Part shown: one piece after another, positions 24,534 to 33,333 of the stretch | How positions within the stretch are numbered: position 1 is the first letter of the stretch | Layout: the number at the start of each line of letters is the position of its first letter | Assembly (NCBI RefSeq): GCF_000281715.2 | Contig: NZ_CP124576.1 | Coordinates: 69,501-133,500 of the forward strand | Source of the DNA: Sphingobium sp. AP49 | GTDB lineage: Bacteria; Pseudomonadota; Alphaproteobacteria; Sphingomonadales; Sphingomonadaceae | Length of the DNA stretch: 64,000 nucleotides | Direction: 5' to 3' | Made by a program: the position numbers and the translations under genes | Notes under the pieces: generated by a model | The model's input: the letters and a program-made list of their open reading frames with translations, nothing else | Database searches by the model: none | Told to the model about the DNA's origin: nothing

Positions 24534-25172
24534 ATGAAGCGCATCCTCGCGCCCGTCACCCTTTCCCTTGCCGCCATACTGGTTGCGGTGCCGGCGGGCT
24601 TTGCCCTTGCGCAGCAGGCGGCACCGTCCGACCTCACGCAGGTCAATGCCTATATCCGGGCCGTTACGACCCTGACGGCTGATTTCAGCCAGACCGACCG
24701 CAATGGTCAGGTTTTGACTGGCAAGCTGACTCTGAAGCAGCCGGGCAAGATCCGTTTTCAGTATCAGAAGGGGGTACCGCTACTGATCGTTGGGGATGGC
24801 AAGGCCTTCACCATGATCGACTATGAAGTTCGCCAGGTGCAGCGCTGGCCGATTGGTAATTCGCCGCTTGCGGCCTTGATCGACCCGACCAAGGATTTGT
24901 CGAAAGTGGGCACCATCGTGACGACCGGCGACCCGACCGTCCTCAGCGTGCAGACCAAAGATCCCAAGCGCCCGGAATTCGGTACTATCACCATGATCTT
25001 CAAGCGCAAGCCCTCGGCACCGGCCGGCCTGGAACTCTATGGTTGGGTCGCACTGGATTCGCAGAATAACCGGACGGCAGTACGGCTGTCGAACCAGCAA
25101 TATGGCGTGCCGGTTGCCGATTCCGCTTTCCGCTGGACCGATCCGCGTCCGCGCGGCCGGCCGGGCGGCTGA
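24534..25172 (+). CDS. lolA: LolA-type outer membrane lipoprotein carrier
   Basis: A 212-residue periplasmic carrier that shuttles lipoproteins from LolCDE to the outer membrane. A signal peptide ends at ALAQQ. The mature protein has the LolA pattern: VNAYIRAVTTLTADFSQTDRNGQVLTGKLTLKQPGKIRFQY, then GDGKAFTMIDYEVRQVQRWPI. It follows ftsK, as in many proteobacteria. ATG 24534 lies after CGGAGATGATTGC. Usual length for the alphaproteobacterial form. Confidence 0.9.
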   Translation: MKRILAPVTLSLAAILVAVPAGFALAQQAAPSDLTQVNAYIRAVTTLTADFSQTDRNGQVLTGKLTLKQPGKIRFQYQKGVPLLIVGDGKAFTMIDYEVRQVQRWPIGNSPLAALIDPTKDLSKVGTIVTTGDPTVLSVQTKDPKRPEFGTITMIFKRKPSAPAGLELYGWVALDSQNNRTAVRLSNQQYGVPVADSAFRWTDPRPRGRPGG

Positions 25173-25333
25173 ATCGGGGCGCAGATGCGATGGAGCGAAA
25201 ACTTTCTGACATCGTTCATCTGCCGCTCATATCAAATGACCTAGATAGGACTCACGGCGAGAGACGTAGACCGGGATTTCCCCCCTGTTACCCGGCACCC
25301 CTCCCGTCGCAAAGCGCTTCAAGGGCGCGATCG

Positions 25334-25368
25334 AGACCCCCGTTCCACGCCCCCGGAGCGGGGGTCTT
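25334..25368 (+). terminator. strong hairpin after lolA
   Basis: AGACCCCCGTTCC pairs with GGAGCGGGGGTCT (one G-U pair, loop about 8 bases) and is followed by TACTGTG, so the T tract is poor. It is either the lolA terminator or a structured end of a short transcript in the 25173-25419 gap, where I recognise no other element. Confidence 0.5.
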
Positions 25369-25419
25369 ACTGTGTCCAGCGCTTGCACGCGGACGCGCGG
25401 CACCCTAGGTGCATTTTCC

Positions 25420-26217
25420 ATGGCCGATACCCTTTCAATTGCATCCTGGAACATCAACAGCGTCCGTGCCCGGATCGACATCGTCGAGCGCTTCCTGACC
25501 GAGGAAGCACCCGACATTCTCTGCCTGCAGGAAACCAAGGTGGTGAACGAGATTTTCCCCACCGACATGTTCAAGCGGCTGGGATATGTCCACCAGGTGC
25601 TGAACGGCCAGCGCATGCATCATGGCGTCGCGATCATGAGCAAGGTGCCGATCCATGAGGATGACCGGTTCGACTGGCAGGCCAATGGTGAAGCGCGCCA
25701 TGTCGGCATCCGCCTCGACAATGGCGTACGGATCGAGAATGTCTACGTCCCTGCCGGTGGGGATGTCGCCGACCGTGAAGTGAACCCCAAATTCGGCCAG
25801 AAGCTCGACTTCATCGGGCGGATGATCGAGTGGTCCGGGGCGCTCGACAACAAGCCGACCATCCTGACCGGTGACTTCAACATCGCGCCGCTGGAATGTG
25901 ACGTCTGGAGCCACAAGCAGCTGCTTGACGTGGTCAGCCACACGCCCGTCGAATGCGAATTGCTGGGCCGATTGCAGGCGTCGAACGACTGGGTCGATAT
26001 CGGCCGTCATTTTCACCCGGCGCCGGCCCGCCTTTATACCTGGTGGAGCTATCGCGCGAAGGACTGGGCCGCTTCCGATCGTGGCCGCCGGCTTGACCAT
26101 ATGTGGATGACGAAGGATGTTGCCGACAAGGCGATCGCCCACCGCGTCGTCGAACCCACGCGCAGCTGGGAAAAGCCGTCCGATCATATCCCGATCATCA
26201 CCGAGTTCGCTTTCTGA
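25420..26217 (+). CDS. xthA: exodeoxyribonuclease III
   Basis: A 265-residue enzyme of the exonuclease III/AP endonuclease family, which cleaves abasic sites and removes 3' blocks in base excision repair. Catalytic landmarks are [18 protein letters not shown] with Glu38, [20 protein letters not shown] and the terminal PSDHIPI histidine. The start at 25420 ([11 protein letters not shown]) fits homologues. Its stop overlaps the ribA start (TGATG). Confidence 0.96.
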   Translation: MADTLSIASWNINSVRARIDIVERFLTEEAPDILCLQETKVVNEIFPTDMFKRLGYVHQVLNGQRMHHGVAIMSKVPIHEDDRFDWQANGEARHVGIRLDNGVRIENVYVPAGGDVADREVNPKFGQKLDFIGRMIEWSGALDNKPTILTGDFNIAPLECDVWSHKQLLDVVSHTPVECELLGRLQASNDWVDIGRHFHPAPARLYTWWSYRAKDWAASDRGRRLDHMWMTKDVADKAIAHRVVEPTRSWEKPSDHIPIITEFAF

Positions 26218-27278
26218 TGAGCGGGCGGGAGGCTGCCCGCGCCATCGATGCGCTACGTCGCGGCTGGGCAATCCGCCTGACTGCATCCGACGGCGCGATA
26301 CGGCTTATGGCGATCGAGGGGGCGGATGCCGTGACCCTTACTGGCTTCGACCCACGGGGAGAGGCCGATATCCTGATTTCCGCCGCTCGCGCCGAAACGC
26401 TGAAACTCGCCAACCAGCTGGCCGCGGCCGATCCCGACCTGCCGGTGCTGATCGAGCGGGCACCCTGGATCGATGCCGATGTCGCGACTTCCATCTCCGA
26501 TCCGGTGCTCGATCTCGCCTCGCCGCTAAAGGGACCGTTCCGCGCTCGTCCGCTGTCTGCGCCTCAGGCAGCCAAGGCAGCGCTTCGGCTCGCCCGGCTT
26601 GCGGGGATTCTGCCCGCCTATTTCCTGCTGGAAGATAATGGCCCGGTTGATGCGGAGGTTAGCGCCGACGAAGTCTCCGATTATGACGATGCCATCCATC
26701 TCGCTATCGCCACCCGCGCGCGCCTACCGGTGTCAGCGAGTGAGAATGCCGAGATCATCGCCTTTCGCAGTCCAGACGAACCGCGCGAGCATGTCGCGCT
26801 GGTGGTTGGCAGGCGCGACGCTTCGCCCCCGGTGATCCGTATCCACAGCGAATGTTTGACCGGCGACGTGCTTGGCAGTCTTAAATGCGATTGTGGTCCT
26901 CAGCTGCACCAGGCGCTGCACCAGATCGCTGATGCTCAATGGGGCGTGCTGCTCTATCTGCGCCAGGAAGGACGCGGCATCGGCCTCGTCAACAAGTTGC
27001 GCGCTTATGCGCTGCAGGATCAGGGCTTCGATACGGTCGACGCCAATGTGCGCCTGGGCTTTGCGATCGACGCGCGCGATTTTTCGGTCGCGGCGCGGAT
27101 GCTCGACCTGCTCGGTATTGGCGGCGTGCGGTTGCTCACCAACAATCCGCAGAAGGTCGCCGGACTGCAGGCAGCGGGGATCGACGTGGTCGAGCGGCTG
27201 CCGATCATCCTGCCCGCCAACCCGCATAATGAACGCTATCTTGCGACCAAGCGCGACCGCACCGGTCACCAGTTATGA
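26217..27278 (+). CDS. ribA: GTP cyclohydrolase II
   Basis: A 353-residue riboflavin-pathway enzyme. The RibA domain occupies about residues 185-350, with zinc cysteines in [18 protein letters not shown], the catalytic [20 protein letters not shown] and the NNPQKV motif. The N-terminal 180 residues form an extra domain typical of the alphaproteobacterial long form and lack the acidic DHBP-synthase motif, so it appears monofunctional. It overlaps xthA and the next gene, indicating a coupled xthA-ribA-transpeptidase unit. Confidence 0.93.
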   Translation: MSGREAARAIDALRRGWAIRLTASDGAIRLMAIEGADAVTLTGFDPRGEADILISAARAETLKLANQLAAADPDLPVLIERAPWIDADVATSISDPVLDLASPLKGPFRARPLSAPQAAKAALRLARLAGILPAYFLLEDNGPVDAEVSADEVSDYDDAIHLAIATRARLPVSASENAEIIAFRSPDEPREHVALVVGRRDASPPVIRIHSECLTGDVLGSLKCDCGPQLHQALHQIADAQWGVLLYLRQEGRGIGLVNKLRAYALQDQGFDTVDANVRLGFAIDARDFSVAARMLDLLGIGGVRLLTNNPQKVAGLQAAGIDVVERLPIILPANPHNERYLATKRDRTGHQL

Positions 27279-27775
27279 ACGTCGTTTATGTCGATGTCGC
27301 TGCCGGGCGGTTGCGGTTCGGCGATATCGACATGGCCTGCACCATCGGCCGTAGCGGTGCTTGCGCGGCGGCTGACAAGCGAGAAGGCGATGGTTGTACC
27401 CCGATCGGTACCTGGCCGATCCGCGCGGTGCTGCTGCGCCCTGGCAAAGTCTCTGCCACTGGCATTACCCTGCCCTGGCGCTGGACCCATGCCGGCGATG
27501 GCTGGTCGGACGATCCGGCCGATTCCGCCTATAACCGCCCGGTCCGCCTGCCCCGGCCCTTTTCGACCGAAAGCCTGCAGCGCAGCGATGATGCTTATGA
27601 CGTCATCGTGATCCTGGGCCATAATGATGCGCCGCCGGTGCCGGGCATGGGCAGCGCAATCTTCTTTCATCTCTCCGAAGGCCGTCCGACCGCCGGGTGC
27701 ATCGCGATCGATCGTGACGACATGCTGCGCCTGCTACCTCTAATGGTGCCAGGCGACGTCATGACCATCGCCTGA
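27275..27775 (+). CDS. YkuD-type L,D-transpeptidase-like protein
   Basis: A 166-residue protein with the L,D-transpeptidase catalytic arrangement: [10 protein letters not shown] early, a histidine in [17 protein letters not shown] (His132) and the nucleophile Cys142 in that motif. Members with signal peptides cross-link peptidoglycan, but this one shows no export signal, so its site of action is unclear. The start overlaps the ribA stop (ATGA). Confidence 0.8.
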   Translation: MNVVYVDVAAGRLRFGDIDMACTIGRSGACAAADKREGDGCTPIGTWPIRAVLLRPGKVSATGITLPWRWTHAGDGWSDDPADSAYNRPVRLPRPFSTESLQRSDDAYDVIVILGHNDAPPVPGMGSAIFFHLSEGRPTAGCIAIDRDDMLRLLPLMVPGDVMTIA

Positions 27776-27781
27776 CGAACG

Positions 27782-30544
27782 TCAGGCGCGCTCCAGCAAT
27801 TCGCTGGTCTCGCCTCCGGCTGCTTCCAGAAGGCGTCGTTCCAGCGTTTGCAACCGCGCCCTGCTTTCAATCTTTCCACCCAGAAGGTCGGTGACATAAA
27901 AAGTGTCGACCGCGCGCTCGCCATAGGTGGCGACATGGGCGCTGTGGACTGTCACCTTCGACTGGAACAGGGCATTGGCGAGGCTGAACAACAGGGCTGG
28001 CCGATCGCGGGCATTGACTTCGATCACGGTGAATCGGTTCGATGCCTTGTTGTCGATCAGCACATTAGGCACGATCTGAAAGGCTTCGGCGCGGGTACGG
28101 GGCAGCGGCCGCGCCTCCAGCTTTGTGATCAGGCGATGGCGGTTGGACAGCGAATCTTCGATTGCCGCCTTGATCCGGCCCAGCTGCTCGGGACTGTGGA
28201 AGGCGCCGCCGAACGGATCCTGTACCAGGAAATTGTCGATGGCGACGCCATCGCGCGTGGTGTGGATGCGCGCGTCGATGATGTTGCCGCCGGCCAGGTG
28301 GATGGCGCCGGCGATGCGATAGAACAGGCCGGGATGGTCGGTGGCATAGACCGTGACCAGCGTAGCGCCGCGCTGCGGATAATATTGCGCCGCGATCGAC
28401 AGCGATGATTCCCCCGCCTCCAATATGTGCCGCGCATTATGGACCAATATGTCGTCGGGTTCCGCGATCCAGTAGGATTCGGGCATGCGGCTGCTGAATG
28501 CGGCGAAGGTGGCTTCGTCCATACCCATGGCCTCGCGCAGCGCTTCCTGCTTGGCGATGACTCGTTCGCTGCGCCCCTTCTGCTTGTGCCCCAGACGCAG
28601 AACTTCCTCGGCCGCGTCATAGAGGTCACCGAGCAGTTGGCGCTTCCAGCTGTTCCATACTCCAGGGCCTACGGCGCGGATATCGACCACGGTCAGGCAG
28701 AGCAGCAAGCGCAGCCGCTCCGGGCTCTGCACCACCTCCACGAAATCCAGGATGGTCTTGTAGTCGGCCAGGTCACGCTTGAAGGCGGTGGCTGACATCA
28801 GCAGATGATAGCGCACCAGCCAGGCGACCGTTTCGGTCTCGGCCGCCGTCAACCCCAGGCGGGGACAGAGATGCTCGGCGACTTCCGCACCCAATATACT
28901 GTGGTCGCCGCCGCGTCCTTTGGCGATGTCATGCAACAGCACCGCAACATAGAGTACCCGGCGCGAGAGGATCTTCCCCATGATCTCGGTGGCCAACGGA
29001 TGATCGGCGGCCAGTTCGCCCTTCTCGATCCGTGACAGCAGCCCGACAGCCCGGATCGTATGCTCATCGACAGTATAGTGATGATACATGTCGAACTGCA
29101 TCTGCGCGACGACGCGACGGAAATCGGGAATGAAGCGACCGAACACGGTCGACTCGTTCATCCAGCGCAGCACCGTTTCCGGATCTCGGGGCGATGTCAG
29201 CACATCTAGGAACGCCGTATTAGCGCGAGCATCCTTGCGGATCTTGGCGGTGATCAACATGGCATCGCGACTGGCTGCCCGCATCGCGCTGGGATGAATC
29301 TGTAACCCGTGTTTGTCAGCTACGGCAAAAATCTCGATCAACCGGACAGGATCGACCTGAAAGAAATCGTCACTGGGCAGGGCCAGCCGGCCGCGCTCCA
29401 GCACGAATCCGTCCAGTTTCTTGGGCCGGCGGAAGATGGACGGAATGTAACGTCGCCCGCGTTCGGCCAACTGGTCGTCCAGATGGGCGAGGAATACGGC
29501 GGTCAAGTCACCGACGGCCTTCGCATTGAGGAAATAATAGCGCATGAAGCGCTCGACTCCAGACCGCCCCGCGCGGGCGGTGAAATGCATGCGCGTCGCC
29601 GTTTCCAGTTGCAGGTCGAAGGTCAGACGGTCCTCCGCCCGACCGGTGATGGTGTGCAGGTGACATCGCACCGCCCACAGGAAATCCTCGGCCTTTTGAA
29701 ACTGGCGTAGTTCGCTCTCGGTCAGCAGGCCAACATCGACGAGTTCGGCGACCGATTTCACCCGGTTCACATATTTGCCGATCCAGAACAACGTGTGGAG
29801 GTCGCGCAGTCCTCCCTTGCCTTCCTTCACATTGGGTTCGACGACATAGCGGCTGTCGCCCATGCGGCGGTGGCGCTCGTCGCGTTCCTCCAGCTTTTCG
29901 GTGACGAAAGCGCGCGCCGTGCCCTGCATGATCTCGCTGTCAAACCGGACGGCGACCTCCTCATATAGAGCGCGGTCTCCCCAGACATAACGGGCCTCCA
30001 GCAAAGCTGTACGCACGGTCAGGTCAGCCTTGGCCATCCGCATGGTTTCGTCGACCGAGCGGCTGCTATGGCCGACCTTCAGGCCAAGATCCCACAGCGA
30101 GTAGAGCATGGACTCGATGATCTGCTCGGTCCAGCCGGTCGGCTTCCAAGGGGTGATGAAGCCGATGTCGACATCACTATAGGGCGCCATCTCGCCCCGG
30201 CCATAGCCTCCGACCGCGATCAGCACGATCCGCTCGCCCGTGCTGCGGTTCCCGGCCGGATAAAGATGATGGGTGGTCGCGTCGTAAAGCAGCCGCAGGA
30301 GCTGATCTATCAGGAAGGCAAAGGCGGTCACAGCCTCGCGCCCACGCGTGGGCCTGGCCTCGAGCCGACGGTCGACTTCCTCACGACCATGCTCCAGGGC
30401 GGCCTTCAATTCCTTCACTATCAGGCCGCGCAACTTGATCGGATCGCCCCGGTGCTCTTGCGCCAGGGCGTTGATGCTGTCGGATATCGCGCGCCGGTCG
30501 ATGATCGCGCGGCGCGACCCCAGATTGGGGAATTGCATGACCAT
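27782..30544 (-). CDS. glnD: [protein-PII] uridylyltransferase/uridylyl-removing enzyme
   Basis: A 920-residue bifunctional nitrogen sensor that adds UMP to PII proteins when glutamine is low and removes it when glutamine is high. The nucleotidyltransferase motif GGYGRGEMAPYSDVDIGF is at residues 112-129. The HD hydrolase domain carries LLHDIAKGRGGDHS. Two ACT domains end the protein (GATLVTVYATDHPGLFYRIAGA and RFTVIEVNARDRPALLFSLA). It lies 9 bases after mutS on the same strand, so the two may be cotranscribed. Confidence 0.96.
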   Translation of the reverse strand: MVMQFPNLGSRRAIIDRRAISDSINALAQEHRGDPIKLRGLIVKELKAALEHGREEVDRRLEARPTRGREAVTAFAFLIDQLLRLLYDATTHHLYPAGNRSTGERIVLIAVGGYGRGEMAPYSDVDIGFITPWKPTGWTEQIIESMLYSLWDLGLKVGHSSRSVDETMRMAKADLTVRTALLEARYVWGDRALYEEVAVRFDSEIMQGTARAFVTEKLEERDERHRRMGDSRYVVEPNVKEGKGGLRDLHTLFWIGKYVNRVKSVAELVDVGLLTESELRQFQKAEDFLWAVRCHLHTITGRAEDRLTFDLQLETATRMHFTARAGRSGVERFMRYYFLNAKAVGDLTAVFLAHLDDQLAERGRRYIPSIFRRPKKLDGFVLERGRLALPSDDFFQVDPVRLIEIFAVADKHGLQIHPSAMRAASRDAMLITAKIRKDARANTAFLDVLTSPRDPETVLRWMNESTVFGRFIPDFRRVVAQMQFDMYHHYTVDEHTIRAVGLLSRIEKGELAADHPLATEIMGKILSRRVLYVAVLLHDIAKGRGGDHSILGAEVAEHLCPRLGLTAAETETVAWLVRYHLLMSATAFKRDLADYKTILDFVEVVQSPERLRLLLCLTVVDIRAVGPGVWNSWKRQLLGDLYDAAEEVLRLGHKQKGRSERVIAKQEALREAMGMDEATFAAFSSRMPESYWIAEPDDILVHNARHILEAGESSLSIAAQYYPQRGATLVTVYATDHPGLFYRIAGAIHLAGGNIIDARIHTTRDGVAIDNFLVQDPFGGAFHSPEQLGRIKAAIEDSLSNRHRLITKLEARPLPRTRAEAFQIVPNVLIDNKASNRFTVIEVNARDRPALLFSLANALFQSKVTVHSAHVATYGERAVDTFYVTDLLGGKIESRARLQTLERRLLEAAGGETSELLERA

Positions 30545-30553
30545 GATTTTCGT

Positions 30554-33196
30554 CTACTCGCCGTGACTGGCGGCGGCCAGTTGTTTAAGCCGATATATGT
30601 AATCGAGTGCGTCACGCGGGGACAGTGTATCGGCGTCAATGCTGTCGAGCGCGGCACGCAGCGGATCGACCATTTCTTCCGGCTGGGCCGCGACACTCGC
30701 GAACAACGGCAGGTCGTCGAGACCCGCCGCAATGCCACCGGTCTTCGCCTTGCCCGCTTCCAGCCGGCCCAGCACATCCTTGGCCCGCTTCAGCACCATC
30801 GGCGGCAGGCCGGCAAGCCGCGCTACCGCCAGGCCATAGCTGCGATCGGCCGGTCCCTCGGCCAGTTCGTGCAGCAGCACCAGATCGCCTTTCCATTCCC
30901 GCGCCCGCACATGGTGCAGCGACAGGGCATTGAGTGTTTCGGCCAGGCGCGTCAGCTCATGATAATGGGTGGCGAACAGGCAGCGGCAGCGATTGACCTC
31001 ATGCACAGCCTCGACCACTGCCCAGGCGAGCGCCAACCCGTCATAGGTGGATGTACCGCGCCCGACCTCGTCCAGGATGACGAAGCTATGTTCGGTCGCC
31101 TGTGCCAGGATGGCTGCGGTCTCGACCATCTCGACCATGAAGGTGGACCGGCCGCGCGCCAGATTGTCGGATGCGCCGACGCGGCTGAACAGCCGGTCGA
31201 CCAGGGTCAGCGTTGCCGATTCCGCCGGCACGAAGGCGCCTGCCTGGGCGAGGATGACGATCAGCGCATTTTGCCGCAGGAAGGTCGACTTACCGCCCAT
31301 GTTCGGGCCGGTGACCAGCCACAGCCGGTCGGTCGCGACCAGGCGGCAATCATTGGCGACGAAGGGCTGGCCCTGCGCACGCAGCGCATCCTCGACCACC
31401 GGATGGCGGCCTCCGACAATGTCTAGACAGGGGCCGACCCCGTCCTCGACCACGAAATGGGGGCGCTGCCACCCACCCTCGGCCGCCCGTTCGGCCAGCG
31501 CCGCGGCGACGTCCAGCCGCGCCAGCGCATCGGCGGCGCGGGCGATGTCGGCCTTGCGGTCCAGCACCGCATCGATCAGCGTTTCAAGATGAGCGGCTTC
31601 CGCCACCAGTGCATGGGCACCGGCCTGTGCCACCCGCCCGGCCTGTTCGTGCAGGTCGATCGAATTGAAGCGCACGACCCCGGCCAGCGTCTGGCGATGG
31701 GTGAAACCGCTGTCGGGCTGCATCAGCTGGTCGGCAGCGCGGGCCGGCACCTCGACATGATAGCCCAGCACGCCATTATGGCGGATCTTGAGCGCGCTGA
31801 TCCCGGTCTGCTCGCGATATTGCGCCTCCAGCGCGGCGATCGCGCGGCGGCCGTCTCCGGCCAGGCGGCGCAGTTCGTCCAGCGCCGGATCGAAACCGTC
31901 GGCGATATAGCCGCCATTATTGGTCTCGGTCGGCGGGCTGGGCACCAGCGCGCGCGCCAGCGCATCGACCAACGCGCCATGGCCATCCAGAGCGGGTAGC
32001 AATTGCGTCAGCAATAGGGGCTGATCGACCAGGCGCCCCAGCCGTTCCCGCAGCAATCGCGCTTCCCCCAGCCCATCGCGCAACTGGCCCAGATCGCGCG
32101 GACTACCCCGGCCTACGGCGACACGGCCCAGCGCACGGCCGATATCGGGCAGCGCGCGCAGCGCCGCGCGGAGCTGGCCGCGCAATATGGCATCATCATG
32201 GAACAGCTGGACCAGGCCCAGGCGTGCGTCAATCAGCGGTGCATCCATCAACGGCGCCGACAGATCCTGCGCCAGCAGGCGGGCGCCCGCCCCGGTCACG
32301 GTGCGGTCGATCGCACCCAGCAGGCTGCCCGATCGGGTGCCGCCGGTGGTCGCGACGATCTCCAGGCTCTCGCGCGTCGCGGCATCGATCGCGATATGGG
32401 CGCCGCTGGTCTTGCGCAGCGGCGGCGCCAGGAAAGGCAGGGTGCCCTTTCCCGCATGGTCCAAATAGCCGATCAGTCCGCCCATCGCCGCCAACTCGGC
32501 GCGACTGAACTGGCCGAAGCCATCCAGCGTCGCGACCGCGAACAGGCGCTTCAATGCCTCTTCGGCACGGATGCTCGAAAAGGCCGCCTTGTCGAAAGCG
32601 TGGCCATTGGAGACCTCGATCATTGATCCCTCGGCGATCACCACCTCGCTTGGCCTTAGGCGGGCGAGTTCGGCTGGCAGATCGGCGGTGCGCACTGTCA
32701 TCGTCTCGAACCGGCCGGTCGAGATATCGGCGGCCGCCAGGCCCAGTTCGCCTTCCCCGCCGGTCTGGGCGAGCGCGACCAGCATATTGTCGCGCCGGCT
32801 GTCGAGCAGCGTCTCCTCGGTCAGCGTACCGGCGGTAACGTACCGGACGATGGCGCGCGCGACGAGAGTCTTGCCGCCGCGCGCCTTGGCCTCGGCCGGG
32901 CTCTCGGTCTGTTCGGCGATGGCGACGCGATGTCCGCCCTTGATCAGCCGGGCGAGATAGGACTCGGCGCTGTGCGCGGGCACGCCGCACATCGGGATCG
33001 GTTCACCGCCATGTTCGCCTCGACTGGTCAGCGCGATATCGAGCGTCGCCGCCGCCATCTTGGCATCATCGAAGAAGAGTTCGAAGAAATCGCCCATGCG
33101 GTAGAAAAGCAGACAATCCTGCGCCTCCGCCTTGAGCGCGAGATATTGCGCCATCATCGGTGTAGGCTGTGTGGTGTTGGAGGTCGAATTGGCCAT
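30554..33196 (-). CDS. mutS: DNA mismatch repair protein MutS
   Basis: An 880-residue mismatch recognition ATPase. Domain I opens with TPMMAQYLALKAEAQDCLLFYRMGDFFELFF, which contains the Phe-x-Glu mismatch reader. The ABC-type ATPase near residue 630 has GPNMGGKSTFLRQ, then SRVGASDNLARGRSTFMVEM and VILDEVGRGTSTYDG. The start at 33196 (MANSTSNTTQPTPMM) is chosen over an open upstream extension to 33280. It is divergent from maeB. No mutL is in the window. Confidence 0.97.
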   Translation of the reverse strand: MANSTSNTTQPTPMMAQYLALKAEAQDCLLFYRMGDFFELFFDDAKMAAATLDIALTSRGEHGGEPIPMCGVPAHSAESYLARLIKGGHRVAIAEQTESPAEAKARGGKTLVARAIVRYVTAGTLTEETLLDSRRDNMLVALAQTGGEGELGLAAADISTGRFETMTVRTADLPAELARLRPSEVVIAEGSMIEVSNGHAFDKAAFSSIRAEEALKRLFAVATLDGFGQFSRAELAAMGGLIGYLDHAGKGTLPFLAPPLRKTSGAHIAIDAATRESLEIVATTGGTRSGSLLGAIDRTVTGAGARLLAQDLSAPLMDAPLIDARLGLVQLFHDDAILRGQLRAALRALPDIGRALGRVAVGRGSPRDLGQLRDGLGEARLLRERLGRLVDQPLLLTQLLPALDGHGALVDALARALVPSPPTETNNGGYIADGFDPALDELRRLAGDGRRAIAALEAQYREQTGISALKIRHNGVLGYHVEVPARAADQLMQPDSGFTHRQTLAGVVRFNSIDLHEQAGRVAQAGAHALVAEAAHLETLIDAVLDRKADIARAADALARLDVAAALAERAAEGGWQRPHFVVEDGVGPCLDIVGGRHPVVEDALRAQGQPFVANDCRLVATDRLWLVTGPNMGGKSTFLRQNALIVILAQAGAFVPAESATLTLVDRLFSRVGASDNLARGRSTFMVEMVETAAILAQATEHSFVILDEVGRGTSTYDGLALAWAVVEAVHEVNRCRCLFATHYHELTRLAETLNALSLHHVRAREWKGDLVLLHELAEGPADRSYGLAVARLAGLPPMVLKRAKDVLGRLEAGKAKTGGIAAGLDDLPLFASVAAQPEEMVDPLRAALDSIDADTLSPRDALDYIYRLKQLAAASHGE

Positions 33197-33333
33197 GGGG
33201 CAAGCGGATAGCCTGATCGCTCCGCTGAAACCAGAGCTTCGCCAAAGGGCAGGAAAATTGCGCTTCTCGCACTTGCCCACAAGATAATCTTGCCGCTAGG
33301 GCGGCCCTATTGTTCCATTATATGGGTAGCCCG

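Noticed and set aside
25173..25419. Possible structured RNA (4.5S or 6S type) between lolA and xthA
   Set aside because: The strong hairpin at 25334 invites it, but none of the conserved SRP or 6S sequence elements is visible. Kept only as a terminator-like hairpin.
30068..31426. 452-residue plus-strand frame opposite glnD and mutS
   Set aside because: Both minus-strand genes have full catalytic motifs; the opposite frame has none.
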